64,000 nucleotides of DNA from Aureisphaera sp963669405. Lineage in GTDB: Bacteria > Bacteroidota > Bacteroidia > Flavobacteriales > Flavobacteriaceae. Of this stretch, positions 43,461 through 51,871 are shown piece after piece. The position numbers and the translations under genes were made by a program. Every line of letters starts with the position of its first letter. Position 1 is the stretch's first letter. Below the pieces are notes generated by a model that did not search any database, was not told where the DNA came from, and saw nothing but the letters and a program-made list of their open reading frames with translations. The DNA is taken from assembly GCA_963669405.2 (NCBI GenBank), contig CAXXHF010000002.1:2542001-2606000 (forward strand). Direction: 5' to 3'.

Positions 43461-44246
43461 ATGAGCAATAATTCAATTCTTAGTAAAATTGAAAACAATA
43501 TCGGGTGGATCACATTCAACCGTCCTGAAGTATTTAATAGCTTCAATCGAGAAATGGCATTGGCTTTTCAGGCAGCATTGGATGCAGCAGAAAAGAATGA
43601 AGAAGTTCGCGCGATTGTAGTTACAGGAAGTGGAAAAGCATTTTGTGCAGGTCAGGATTTAAAAGAAGTGACCACGCCAGAACTGAATCCTGGTTTCCGA
43701 AAAATACTGGAAGAACATTATAATCCTATTATCACTAGGATTCGGAATATAAAAAAGCCCATCATTGCTGCTGTAAATGGAGTAGCTGCTGGAGCCGGAG
43801 CAAATATTGCATTATCTTGTGATATTGTAGTTACTTCAGAGAAGGCAAGCTTTATTCAGGCATTTAGCAAGATTGGATTGATTCCCGATAGCGCAGGAAC
43901 TTTCTTTTTGCCACGATTGATAGGGTTTCAAAAAGCATCTGCACTGATGATGTTGGGAGACAAAGTATCTGCTCATGAGGCAGAACGTTTGGGAATGGTG
44001 TATAAAGTATTCTCGTTGGAAGAATTTGGTTCTGAAGTTGAAAAACTGGCCATGACATTAGCTAAAATGCCTACGAAAGCATTAGGAATGACCAAAGAGT
44101 TGATGAATGCTTCCATGACCAATAATCTGCAATCGCAGTTGGACATGGAGTCTAGTTACCAAATAGAAGCAGCTCAAAGCGATGACTATAATGAAGGCGT
44201 AGCCGCTTTTGTGGAAAAACGAAGCCCTAATTTTAAAGGAAGATAG
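43461..44246 (+). CDS. paaG: Enoyl-CoA hydratase/isomerase PaaG (epoxyphenylacetyl-CoA isomerase)
   Basis: Converts ring-1,2-epoxyphenylacetyl-CoA to the oxepin-CoA. 261 residues from ATG 43461 (MSNNSILSKIENNIGWITFNRPEVFNSFNREM). Oxyanion region GKAFCAGQDLKEV and VAAGAGANIALSCDIVV; catalytic Asp in KIGLIPDSAGTFFLPRLIG, as in PaaG rather than ordinary hydratases. The frame is open from 43386 but the extra part is not family-like. paaH follows after 4 bp. Confidence 0.93.
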   Translation: MSNNSILSKIENNIGWITFNRPEVFNSFNREMALAFQAALDAAEKNEEVRAIVVTGSGKAFCAGQDLKEVTTPELNPGFRKILEEHYNPIITRIRNIKKPIIAAVNGVAAGAGANIALSCDIVVTSEKASFIQAFSKIGLIPDSAGTFFLPRLIGFQKASALMMLGDKVSAHEAERLGMVYKVFSLEEFGSEVEKLAMTLAKMPTKALGMTKELMNASMTNNLQSQLDMESSYQIEAAQSDDYNEGVAAFVEKRSPNFKGR

Positions 44247-44250
44247 ACTT

Positions 44251-45411
44251 ATGATTGAAAAAGTAGGAATCATAGGAAGTGGTACTATGGGCAGCGGAAT
44301 TGCCCAAGTAGCAGCCACAGCAGGCTGTGAAGTAAAATTATTTGATACCAAACCCGAAGCCTTAGAAAGAGCCAAAGCAAGTCTTGTCAAAATCATGAAT
44401 CGACTGGTAGAAAAAGGACGCATTGATACCGTTGAAAAAAACCGAATTGAAGGGAATATTACCTATGTGAATTCCCTAAAAGATCTTTCAGATTCAGATC
44501 TTACTATAGAAGCTATTATCGAAAATTTAGATATTAAAAAGAAGGTGTTTCAAGAACTGGAAGGCTATGTTTCCAAAAAGTGCATCATTGCTTCCAATAC
44601 TTCTTCTTTATCCATTGCTTCCATAGCAGCTTCATTGCAAAGCTCCAAACGATGTATCGGAATTCATTTTTTTAATCCAGCACCTTTAATGAAGTTGGTA
44701 GAGGTAATTCCTGCGGTGCAAACTTCAGAAAAAACTACGAAAGTAGTCATGGAAACCATTACAGACTGGAAGAAAACAGTAGCCTTGGCCAAGGATACCC
44801 CGGGTTTTATAGTAAACCGTGTAGCACGACCTTTTTACGGAGAATCCCTTCGTATATATGAAGAAGGTATTGCAGACTTTGCCACGATAGATTGGTCACT
44901 GCGAAGTCTGGGCGGATTTAGAATGGGCCCTTTCGAATTAATGGATTTTATAGGGAATGATGTAAATTATACAGTAACCGAAACAGTGTTTAAGGAATTC
45001 TACTATGATCCTAGATACAAACCTTCATTCACCCAAAAACGACTAAGTGAGGCAGGTTATTTGGGAAGGAAATCTGGGAAAGGATATTACGACTATAAAG
45101 AAGGAGTAGAAAAACCAAAGCCCAAAGAAGATGTGGCTTTGGCTCAGAAAATATTCGACCGGGTATTGGTTATGCTTATTAATGAAGCAGCAGATGCGTT
45201 GTTTTTGAACATTGCTTCAGCAGAAGATATAGACAATGCAATGACCAAAGGGGTGAATTACCCAAAGGGGTTATTGGCTTGGGCCAATGAAAAAGGAATC
45301 GATTGGTGTGTGGAGAAGTTAGATGGATTGTATGAAGAGTATCATGAAGATCGGTATCGATGTTCACCATTATTGAGAAGGATGAATAAAGAAAACGAAA
45401 CATTCTTGTAA
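44251..45411 (+). CDS. paaH: 3-hydroxyacyl-CoA dehydrogenase PaaH
   Basis: NAD-dependent oxidation of 3-hydroxyadipyl-CoA. 386 residues from ATG 44251. Rossmann motif VGIIGSGTMGSGIAQVAA (residues 5-22), ASNTSSLSIASIA, the catalytic His segment CIGIHFFNPAPLMKLVEVI, GFIVNRVARPFYGESLRI, and a second C-terminal dimerisation domain ending GLLAWANEKGIDWCVEKLDGLYEEYHEDRYRCSPLLRRM. Its stop shares a base with the paaI start (TAATG). Confidence 0.95.
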   Translation: MIEKVGIIGSGTMGSGIAQVAATAGCEVKLFDTKPEALERAKASLVKIMNRLVEKGRIDTVEKNRIEGNITYVNSLKDLSDSDLTIEAIIENLDIKKKVFQELEGYVSKKCIIASNTSSLSIASIAASLQSSKRCIGIHFFNPAPLMKLVEVIPAVQTSEKTTKVVMETITDWKKTVALAKDTPGFIVNRVARPFYGESLRIYEEGIADFATIDWSLRSLGGFRMGPFELMDFIGNDVNYTVTETVFKEFYYDPRYKPSFTQKRLSEAGYLGRKSGKGYYDYKEGVEKPKPKEDVALAQKIFDRVLVMLINEAADALFLNIASAEDIDNAMTKGVNYPKGLLAWANEKGIDWCVEKLDGLYEEYHEDRYRCSPLLRRMNKENETFL

Positions 45412-45818
45412 TGCAGGGAGAGAAGATTCCATACAAGATGTTGTCTTTAGATGCTTTCAGTACATGGTTAGGCATTGAGATTTTGGAATGTGAAGTAGGT
45501 CGTTGTAAAGTAGCATTGACCATTCGCCCTGAGATGTTGAATAGTATGAGGTATGCTCATGGGGGTATTAGTTATTCGTTAGCAGATACCGCTTTTGGTT
45601 TTGCCGCAAATACCCATGGAAAGTATGCTGTGTCCATTGAGACGAGTATAAATCATATCGAGGCTTTGAATGCTGGGGATTATCTAACAGCTGAAGCCGT
45701 AATTGATGTTCAAAAAAAGAAAGTGGGGTTTAACATAGTTGAAGTAAAACGGGGAGAGGAAATAGTAGCCCTTTTTAAAGGAGTAGTATATAGAACCAGT
45801 AAGGACTGGGAAGAATAA
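45411..45818 (+). CDS. paaI: PaaI-type hotdog acyl-CoA thioesterase
   Basis: A 135-residue hotdog-fold thioesterase thought to free CoA from dead-end aromatic CoA esters. MLNSMRYAHGGISYSLADTAFGFAANTHGKYAVSIETSINHIEAL holds the helix with the catalytic region, and AEAVIDVQKKKVGFNIVEVKR follows. Overlaps paaH by one base; paaJ begins 3 bp downstream. Confidence 0.93.
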   Translation: MQGEKIPYKMLSLDAFSTWLGIEILECEVGRCKVALTIRPEMLNSMRYAHGGISYSLADTAFGFAANTHGKYAVSIETSINHIEALNAGDYLTAEAVIDVQKKKVGFNIVEVKRGEEIVALFKGVVYRTSKDWEE

Positions 45819-45821
45819 ATT

Positions 45822-47036
45822 ATGAAAGACGCATATATCATTGATGGAGTTCGTACTCCTATCGGAAATTATAAAGGAACCCTTAGCGCAGTGCGAACGG
45901 ATGATTTGGGAGCACATGTTATTAAGGAATTGGTAGGTCGTAATCCCAATATCCCAAAAGAAGCTTATGATGATGTTATCATGGGGTGTGCCAATCAGGC
46001 AGGAGAAGACAATCGAAATGTGGCGCGTATGGCGCTGCTGCTAGCAGGTCTGCCCTTCACCGTTCCCGGTGAAACAGTCAATAGACTGTGCAGCAGCGGA
46101 CTCTCGGCTATTATTCAGGCCAATCGAGCCATTAAAGCGGGTGATGGAGACCTTTTCATATCAGGTGGAGTAGAAAACATGACTAGAGGACCCTACGTTA
46201 TTGCCAAATCTTCTTCCGCTTTTGGAAATGATAGTAAGATGTACGATTCCAGTTTTGGATGGCGATTTGTGAACAAAAAAATGCACGAATTGTATGGAAC
46301 GGACGGTATGGGAAATACTGCGGAGAACTTGGTTGAAAAATATGGGATATCTCGCGAAGATCAGGATGCATTTGCTTTTGGAAGCCAAATGAAGGCTGCT
46401 AAAGCGAGAGAGTCTGGGAGATTGGCTAAGGAAATTGTTGAGGTTACCATTCCGCAGCGGAAAAAAGATCCCATTATTTTTTCTGATGATGAATTCATCA
46501 AGCCTACTACCACTAAAGAAATCTTGGGAAAACTTCGGCCTGCTTTCAAAAAAGAAGGAGGTAGTGTAACTGCAGGAAATTCATCAGGATTAAATGATGG
46601 AGCCGCGGCTACTATTATTGCTTCCGAAGATGCAGTTAAAGAATATAACTTAAACCCAATAGCTAGAATTGTTAGTTCTGCCGTAGTAGGTGTAGAACCA
46701 AGAATCATGGGAATTGGTCCTGTACAAGCCAGTAACAAGGCATTGGAAAAGGCAGGGTTGAAAATGGAAGACATCGATGTGATCGAATTGAATGAAGCTT
46801 TTGCTTCTCAAGCCTTAGCGTGTATTCGTGAATGGGGCTTGGCAGATGATGACCCAAGGATTAATCCAAACGGAGGTTCCATTGCTATAGGACATCCATT
46901 GGGGGTGACAGGAACTAGGATTGCTTATTCTGCAGCGTTGGAGCTTCAAGAAAAAGGAAAGCGATATGCACTTATTACTATGTGTGTGGGAGTGGGGCAG
47001 GGCTATGCAGCTATTATCGAAAACGTAAATATATAA
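45822..47036 (+). CDS. paaJ: 3-oxoadipyl-CoA/3-oxo-5,6-dehydrosuberyl-CoA thiolase PaaJ
   Basis: Thiolase catalysing both thiolytic steps of the phenylacetate pathway. 404 residues: VRTPIGNYKGTLSAVRTDDLGAHVI, nucleophile loop GETVNRLCSSGLSAI (Cys about residue 90), GPVQASNKALEKAGL, ELNEAFASQALA, GGSIAIGHPLGVTGTR and the second Cys in ITMCVGVGQGYAAI. The DNA around the nucleophile codon (46033-46098) carries three exact inverted repeats. The SDR gene begins 2 bp after the stop. Confidence 0.96.
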   Translation: MKDAYIIDGVRTPIGNYKGTLSAVRTDDLGAHVIKELVGRNPNIPKEAYDDVIMGCANQAGEDNRNVARMALLLAGLPFTVPGETVNRLCSSGLSAIIQANRAIKAGDGDLFISGGVENMTRGPYVIAKSSSAFGNDSKMYDSSFGWRFVNKKMHELYGTDGMGNTAENLVEKYGISREDQDAFAFGSQMKAAKARESGRLAKEIVEVTIPQRKKDPIIFSDDEFIKPTTTKEILGKLRPAFKKEGGSVTAGNSSGLNDGAAATIIASEDAVKEYNLNPIARIVSSAVVGVEPRIMGIGPVQASNKALEKAGLKMEDIDVIELNEAFASQALACIREWGLADDDPRINPNGGSIAIGHPLGVTGTRIAYSAALELQEKGKRYALITMCVGVGQGYAAIIENVNI

Positions 47037-47038
47037 TA

Positions 47039-47638
47039 ATGAAGGTATTGATTATTGGGGGTAACGGAACTATTGGAAAGAAAGTGACGGCTTACTTTCA
47101 GCAAAAACACGAAGTGCTTATCGGCGGAAGAAGTAGTGGAGATGTAACGATCGATATTTCCGATTCTCAATCCATTAAAGATGCTTTAGAGAAAACTGGT
47201 ATGTTGGATGCTATTGTGAATGTATCTGGAGAAGCCAAATGGGATAAGTTTGATAACCTTTCAGAAGAAGATTTTTACATAGGCATCAAGAGTAAATTAA
47301 TGGGACAGGTAAATCTGGTACGAATTGGTAAAGACTACCTAAACAAAGGAGGTTCTATCACCTTAACCACGGGAATTTTAGCTGATGACCCTGTAGATAT
47401 GACCACAAGCGCTGCTATGGTAAATGGAGGAATTCACAGTTTCGTAAAAGCTGTGGCCTTAGAATTGGATGGCGTTCGCGTCAATGCCGTTTCTGCAGGA
47501 TTGGTGGAAGATGCTTTCGAAAAATACAAAGATTATTTTCCTGGCCATGATCCTGTTTCCATGAATAAAGTGGCAAACGGATATGCCAAGAGCGCCGAGG
47601 GAAAAATTAATGGGCAAATTATACGAGTAAACGCATAA
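47039..47638 (+). CDS. Short-chain dehydrogenase-like protein lacking catalytic Tyr
   Basis: A 199-residue SDR-fold protein with the nucleotide-binding N-terminus VLIIGGNGTIGKKVTAYF, NVSGEAKWDKF (NxAG-like) and GGSITLTTGILADDP. Where SDR enzymes have Y-x-x-x-K, this protein reads TTSAAMVNGGIHSFVKAVALEL: Met/Asn at the Tyr position. RVNAVSAGLVEDAF is present. It starts 2 bp after paaJ and ends 4 bp before paaZ. Either a non-catalytic SDR or one with different chemistry; its role in the pathway is not known to me. Confidence 0.82.
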   Translation: MKVLIIGGNGTIGKKVTAYFQQKHEVLIGGRSSGDVTIDISDSQSIKDALEKTGMLDAIVNVSGEAKWDKFDNLSEEDFYIGIKSKLMGQVNLVRIGKDYLNKGGSITLTTGILADDPVDMTTSAAMVNGGIHSFVKAVALELDGVRVNAVSAGLVEDAFEKYKDYFPGHDPVSMNKVANGYAKSAEGKINGQIIRVNA

Positions 47639-47642
47639 ACTC

Positions 47643-50141
47643 ATGACAAAAACACAACACTACGTACAAGGAGAATGGAAAGATGGACTTGGTGAAGGAA
47701 CTCCTGTACTTGATTCAGTTACCGGAGAGCATTTTACCAGTGTTACGGTAGAAGGGTTAGATATTCCCGAGGTTCTTCAGTATGGAAGAGTTCAGGGAGA
47801 TACCCTTCGTAAAATGACGTTTCAGGAACGTGGTCTTATGCTTAAGAAGCTAGCCATGTACCTAAACAAAAGAAAAGAACAGTTCTATGAACTAAGCTAT
47901 CGCACGGGGGCAACAAGAATAGACAGCTGGATTGATATTGAAGGAGGATTCGGAAACCTTTTTGCCAATGCTTCTTTACGAAAGTTATTTCCTAATCAAC
48001 CCTACCATGTAGAAGGTGAACCCATAGATTTGTCTCGTGGAGGCCGATTCATGGCGCATCACATCATGGTACCTAAAAAAGGAGTAGCTGTGCACATTAA
48101 TGCGTTTAATTTCCCAGTTTGGGGAATGTTGGAAAAATGTGCTGTAAACTGGATGGCTGGGATGCCTGCGGTAGTGCTTCCGGCACCTCAAACTGCTTAT
48201 TTAGCAGAAGCTGTTGTTCGTGAAATTGTTGCTTCGGGTATCTTACCAGAAGGAGCTATTCAATTGATCAGCGGGACAGCACGCAATATTTTGGATACGG
48301 TGCAGTCTCAAGATGTAGTAACCTTTACAGGATCTGCATTTACAGGTAGAAAACTGAAGAATCACCCACAATTGATTGAGGAATCTGTTCCATTTACTAT
48401 GGAAGCAGATAGTTTGAATGCTTCTATTTTAGGCGAAGATGCCGTACCCGGAACTCCAGAATTCGACTTGTTCATTAAAGAAGTCCGTAAGGAGATGACG
48501 GTGAAAGCTGGGCAAAAGTGTACTGCAATTAGAAGAATCATTGTTCCTGAGAAACTCATGGAAGATGTTCAAATTGCCTTGGGAAAGCAACTAGATAAAG
48601 TAACCATTGGAGATCCTAGATTGAAAGAAGTCCGTATGGGAGCCTTGGTAAGTGATGCGCAACGAACTTCCGTTAAGGAGCAGGTAGCTAAAATTTCAGA
48701 AACTGCGAACATCGTTTATGGAAACCTAGATGAGGTTCAAACCATTGGAGCCGATGCGCAAAAAGGAGCGTTCCTAAAACCAATATTACTAAGGGAAGAT
48801 CATCCCTTCAAAAATGAAGCGGCCCATATCACTGAGGCATTTGGTCCAGTGAGTACGCTCATGCCATATAAAAACTTAGACGAAGCCATTACACTTTCCC
48901 AGATGGGTAAAGGATCCTTGGTGTCTTCCATAGCTACATTTGACGATACTATTGCTAAAGAATATACAATCAATGCAGCTTCCCATCACGGTCGGATCCT
49001 TATTCTAAATCGTGAAAATGCCAAACAAAGTACAGGTCACGGTTCGCCATTACCCGCATTGGTACATGGAGGCCCTGGTCGTGCAGGAGGTGGAGAAGAG
49101 ATGGGTGGAATGCGAGGAGTGAAACATTATTTACAACGATGTGCCGTACAGGGAACACCTACAACGCTAACCGAAGTAACGGGAATATACCAGCCCAAAG
49201 GCGCTTATAAAGAAGCTGAACAGCATCCTTTTAAATATCATTGGGAGGATATTGAACCCGGAATGTCCCTTAAGACACATAAAAGAACTATCACTGATGG
49301 AGACATCGTAAACTTTGCAAACCTTACTTGGGATCATTTCTATGCGCATACCGATATCACATCTTTGGATGGAAGTATATTTGAAAAGCGAACGGCTCAT
49401 GGCTACTTTATTTTAGCGGCGGCGGCAGGATTATTTGTGTATCCTAACAAAGGTCCGGTAGCTGCAAATTATGGATTGGAAGACTGTAGATTCCTACGCC
49501 CTATTTATCATAACGATTCCATTTATGTACGCCTTACCTGTAAACAAAAGATAGATCGCGAACAACGTGGAACAGAATTACCTAGCGGAATTGTAAAGTG
49601 GTATGGAGAAGTATTTGATGCAGATGATGAGTTAGTGGCTATTGTTACCGTATTGACTATGGTTCAAAAGAAACAAACCACTTTGGTGGAAATGACTTCA
49701 GAAAAGATTAATGAATGTCTAGCTGGGCTTACTGAAGACTCCAAACCCAATTGGGGAAATATCTCCGCTCAGAACATGATAGAGCATTTAGAATATACGT
49801 ATAGGATAGCTTCAGGGGAAATACAGGATTTCGAGATCAGTACCCCAGAAAAGATTTTGGAAAAAGTACATGCTACCCTATACAATTATGAGAAAATGCC
49901 GCGAGGATATGATTTTCCATTAGCGGAAGTATCCGAAATAGATACCCATAAACATCCCGATTTGGAAACGGCAAAAGCCAAAATGTTAGAAGCAAGATCC
50001 GAGTATTTGGAGGTTTTCAAGGATGATGGAGAAAAGAGAACCAACAATGTGGTCTTTGGACCACTAAATAGATTTGAATGGTATTTGTTGGAGCGAAAGC
50101 ACCTGAATCATCACTTCGAACAGTTTAACTTGTTGAGTTAA
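47643..50141 (+). CDS. paaZ: Bifunctional PaaZ (oxepin-CoA hydrolase / aldehyde dehydrogenase) fused to DUF1569
   Basis: Opens the oxepin-CoA ring and oxidises the resulting semialdehyde. Residues 1-510 form the aldehyde dehydrogenase domain (HINAFNFPVWGMLEKCAVNWMAGMPAVV, VTFTGSAFTGRKL, nucleophile in VKAGQKCTAIRRI). Residues 520-675 form the MaoC-like hydratase (YHWEDIEPGM, NLTWDHFYAHTDI, RTAHGYFILAAAAGLFV). E. coli PaaZ ends here at 681. This protein continues another 150 residues (KQTTLVEMTSEKINECLAGLTE to HLNHHFEQF) with DUF1569/DinB-like features. The stop codon lies inside the terminator hairpin. Confidence 0.96.
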   Translation: MTKTQHYVQGEWKDGLGEGTPVLDSVTGEHFTSVTVEGLDIPEVLQYGRVQGDTLRKMTFQERGLMLKKLAMYLNKRKEQFYELSYRTGATRIDSWIDIEGGFGNLFANASLRKLFPNQPYHVEGEPIDLSRGGRFMAHHIMVPKKGVAVHINAFNFPVWGMLEKCAVNWMAGMPAVVLPAPQTAYLAEAVVREIVASGILPEGAIQLISGTARNILDTVQSQDVVTFTGSAFTGRKLKNHPQLIEESVPFTMEADSLNASILGEDAVPGTPEFDLFIKEVRKEMTVKAGQKCTAIRRIIVPEKLMEDVQIALGKQLDKVTIGDPRLKEVRMGALVSDAQRTSVKEQVAKISETANIVYGNLDEVQTIGADAQKGAFLKPILLREDHPFKNEAAHITEAFGPVSTLMPYKNLDEAITLSQMGKGSLVSSIATFDDTIAKEYTINAASHHGRILILNRENAKQSTGHGSPLPALVHGGPGRAGGGEEMGGMRGVKHYLQRCAVQGTPTTLTEVTGIYQPKGAYKEAEQHPFKYHWEDIEPGMSLKTHKRTITDGDIVNFANLTWDHFYAHTDITSLDGSIFEKRTAHGYFILAAAAGLFVYPNKGPVAANYGLEDCRFLRPIYHNDSIYVRLTCKQKIDREQRGTELPSGIVKWYGEVFDADDELVAIVTVLTMVQKKQTTLVEMTSEKINECLAGLTEDSKPNWGNISAQNMIEHLEYTYRIASGEIQDFEISTPEKILEKVHATLYNYEKMPRGYDFPLAEVSEIDTHKHPDLETAKAKMLEARSEYLEVFKDDGEKRTNNVVFGPLNRFEWYLLERKHLNHHFEQFNLLS

Positions 50142-50155
50142 ACTGTTCGAATTTT
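50115..50155 (+). terminator. Perfect 15-bp hairpin overlapping the end of paaZ, terminator-like
   Basis: TTCGAACAGTTTAAC (50115-50129), seven-base loop, exact complement at 50137-50151, then TTTT. The paaZ stop TAA (50139-50141) sits in the 3' arm. A second perfect hairpin follows at once: TTTCCAC (50153-50159), GGAT, GTGGAAA (50164-50170). The T run is only four bases, so attenuation rather than full termination is possible. Confidence 0.7.
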
Positions 50156-50179
50156 CCACGGATGTGGAAATCTTAGAAT

Positions 50180-50467
50180 ATGAATTTTTATGTATACATA
50201 ATAACAAACAAACCGAACGGAGTTTTATATATAGGATTAACCAAAAACTTAAAAAGAAGAATATATCAGCATAGAAAGAAAGTACATCCTAACACGTTTT
50301 CGGCTAGATATAATTTGAAAAAGCTTGTTTATTTTGAAGTAATTGAAAGTAAAGAAGAAGCCTTAATAAGGGAAAGAAGGATGAAGAAATGGAATCGTGA
50401 TTGGAAAATTGAATTAATTGAAAAGAATAATCCTTATTGGAAAGATTTATATACTGATTTAAAATAA
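50180..50467 (+). CDS. GIY-YIG nuclease superfamily protein (YhbQ/UvrC-like single domain)
   Basis: A 95-residue stand-alone GIY-YIG domain: FYVYIITNKPNGVLYIGLTKNLKRRIYQHRKK (the name motif reads VYI and YIG), NLKKLVYFEVIESKEEALIRERRMKKWNRDWKIELIEKNNP with the catalytic Glu in the RERRMKKW helix. AT-rich compared with its neighbours. It sits alone between paaZ and the next paa-type gene, with hairpins before and a small inverted repeat (CTTTC, GCG, GAAAG, 50492-50504) after. Such genes are frequent mobile or repeat-linked insertions in flavobacteria (my recollection of the family). Confidence 0.92.
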   Translation: MNFYVYIITNKPNGVLYIGLTKNLKRRIYQHRKKVHPNTFSARYNLKKLVYFEVIESKEEALIRERRMKKWNRDWKIELIEKNNPYWKDLYTDLK

Positions 50468-50509
50468 AGTTTAATTATAAAATCATTTCTGCTTTCGCGG
50501 AAAGTAAAC

Positions 50510-51262
50510 ATGACCAAACCATACGTAAAAGAACATATAGAAAACGGAATTTCAACTATAGAATTCTTTCATCCCGCACACAATAGTTTGCCGGGTGATA
50601 TATTGGCAAAATTAGCTCAAACCATTGCCAGTGCAGGAGAAAATGATTCTGTAAAAGTAATTATCCTAAAAAGTGGTGGCGATCGTACCTTCTGTGCCGG
50701 AGCTAGCTTTAAGGAGCTTATCAATATTAATGACGCAGAAACAGGACGGGTCTTTTTCAGTGGATTTGCCAATGTTATTAATGCCATGCGAAAATGCCCT
50801 AAGTTTATTATTGGTAGAATTCAAGGTAAGACCGTAGGGGGAGGTGTTGGTGTAGCGTCTGCAACTGACTACTGTATGGCAACCAGGTTTGCTTCCATTA
50901 AATTAAGTGAACTGAATGTAGGTATAGGGCCTTTCGTGGTAGGGCCTGCCGTTGAACGTAAATTAGGACTAAGCGGAATGTCCCAAATTGCTATTGATGC
51001 CAACTCTTTTTACGATGCCGAATGGGCAAGACAAAAAGGATTGTACGCTCAGGTTTATGAATCTACTGAAGCTCTGGACGAAGCCGTTCAAGGCTTAGCT
51101 GGAAATTTATGTACTTATAATACCGAGGCTATGAAGGAAATGAAGAAAGTCTTTTGGAAGGGAACCGAAGATTGGGACAATTTACTAGCTGAAAGAGCGG
51201 CAATTTCAGGAAGATTGGTGCTTTCAGATTTTACCAAAGAAACATTGAAACGATTTAAATAA
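50510..51262 (+). CDS. Enoyl-CoA hydratase/isomerase family protein (PaaF position)
   Basis: A 250-residue crotonase-fold protein in the place where PaaF (2,3-dehydroadipyl-CoA hydratase) is expected. Oxyanion segments RTFCAGASFKEL and KTVGGGVGVASATDYC are present. Of the two hydratase glutamates, the second is retained (IKLSELNVGIGPFVVGPAVERKLG). The first, normally in a GGGCEL type segment, is Gly/Val here. It could be PaaF with altered chemistry or a methylglutaconyl-CoA-hydratase-like enzyme of branched-chain catabolism. paaY begins immediately after the stop. Confidence 0.88.
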   Translation: MTKPYVKEHIENGISTIEFFHPAHNSLPGDILAKLAQTIASAGENDSVKVIILKSGGDRTFCAGASFKELININDAETGRVFFSGFANVINAMRKCPKFIIGRIQGKTVGGGVGVASATDYCMATRFASIKLSELNVGIGPFVVGPAVERKLGLSGMSQIAIDANSFYDAEWARQKGLYAQVYESTEALDEAVQGLAGNLCTYNTEAMKEMKKVFWKGTEDWDNLLAERAAISGRLVLSDFTKETLKRFK

Positions 51263-51862
51263 ATGATTTACTCCTTCAAAGGCCATATACCCGTAATTCA
51301 CAAATCTAGTTTTGTGCACCCTTTGGCTGCAGTTACTGGAAACGTGATTATTGGGAAAGACTGTTATATTGGCCCAGGAGCCGCCATTCGTGGAGATTGG
51401 GGAGAGATCATTTTGGAAGATGGTGTAAACGTACAGGAAAATTGTACGGTACATATGTTTCCAGGAAAAAGTATTGTGCTTAAAGAAGGAGCACATGTAG
51501 GGCATGGAGCTGTGATTCATGGCGCCAACCTGGGACGTAATTGCCTTATAGGAATGAACAGTGTCATTATGGACGATGCCGAAATTGGAGACGAATGTAT
51601 CGTAGGAGCAATGAGCTTTGTGAAAGCAGAAACTGTTTTTGAAAAAAGACAACTTATTGTGGGGAACCCTGCCAAGTCTGTAAAGGAAGTTTCAGATGAA
51701 ATGATTGCTTGGAAGACGGCAGGAACACGGTTGTATCAACAATTGCCAACCGACTGTCATGAAGGCTTACGAGAAGTGGAGCCTTTACATGAAATCCCTG
51801 AGGATAGACCCTTACAGGAAAATTTTTATAAAACATTAGAAGAATTCAGAAAAGAAAAATAA
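51263..51862 (+). CDS. paaY: PaaY-like hexapeptide-repeat protein (gamma-carbonic-anhydrase fold)
   Basis: A 199-residue left-handed beta-helix protein: repeated hexapeptides (GNVIIGKDCYIGPGAAIRGDWG, VNVQENCTVHMFPGK, GAHVGHGAVIHGANLGRNCLIGMNSVIMDDAEIGDECIVGAMS) with the metal-binding His residues (HMFPG, HVGHG). PaaY has been described as a thioesterase that removes toxic pathway by-products. Starts right after the previous stop. The C-terminal 50 residues are helical, as in PaaY. Confidence 0.93.
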   Translation: MIYSFKGHIPVIHKSSFVHPLAAVTGNVIIGKDCYIGPGAAIRGDWGEIILEDGVNVQENCTVHMFPGKSIVLKEGAHVGHGAVIHGANLGRNCLIGMNSVIMDDAEIGDECIVGAMSFVKAETVFEKRQLIVGNPAKSVKEVSDEMIAWKTAGTRLYQQLPTDCHEGLREVEPLHEIPEDRPLQENFYKTLEEFRKEK

Positions 51863-51871
51863 TCGCAACGC

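Noticed and set aside
50180..50467. GIY-YIG gene as part of a prophage, group I intron or homing intein
   Set aside because: No phage genes, no interrupted host gene and no intron-like flanks; both neighbours are intact.
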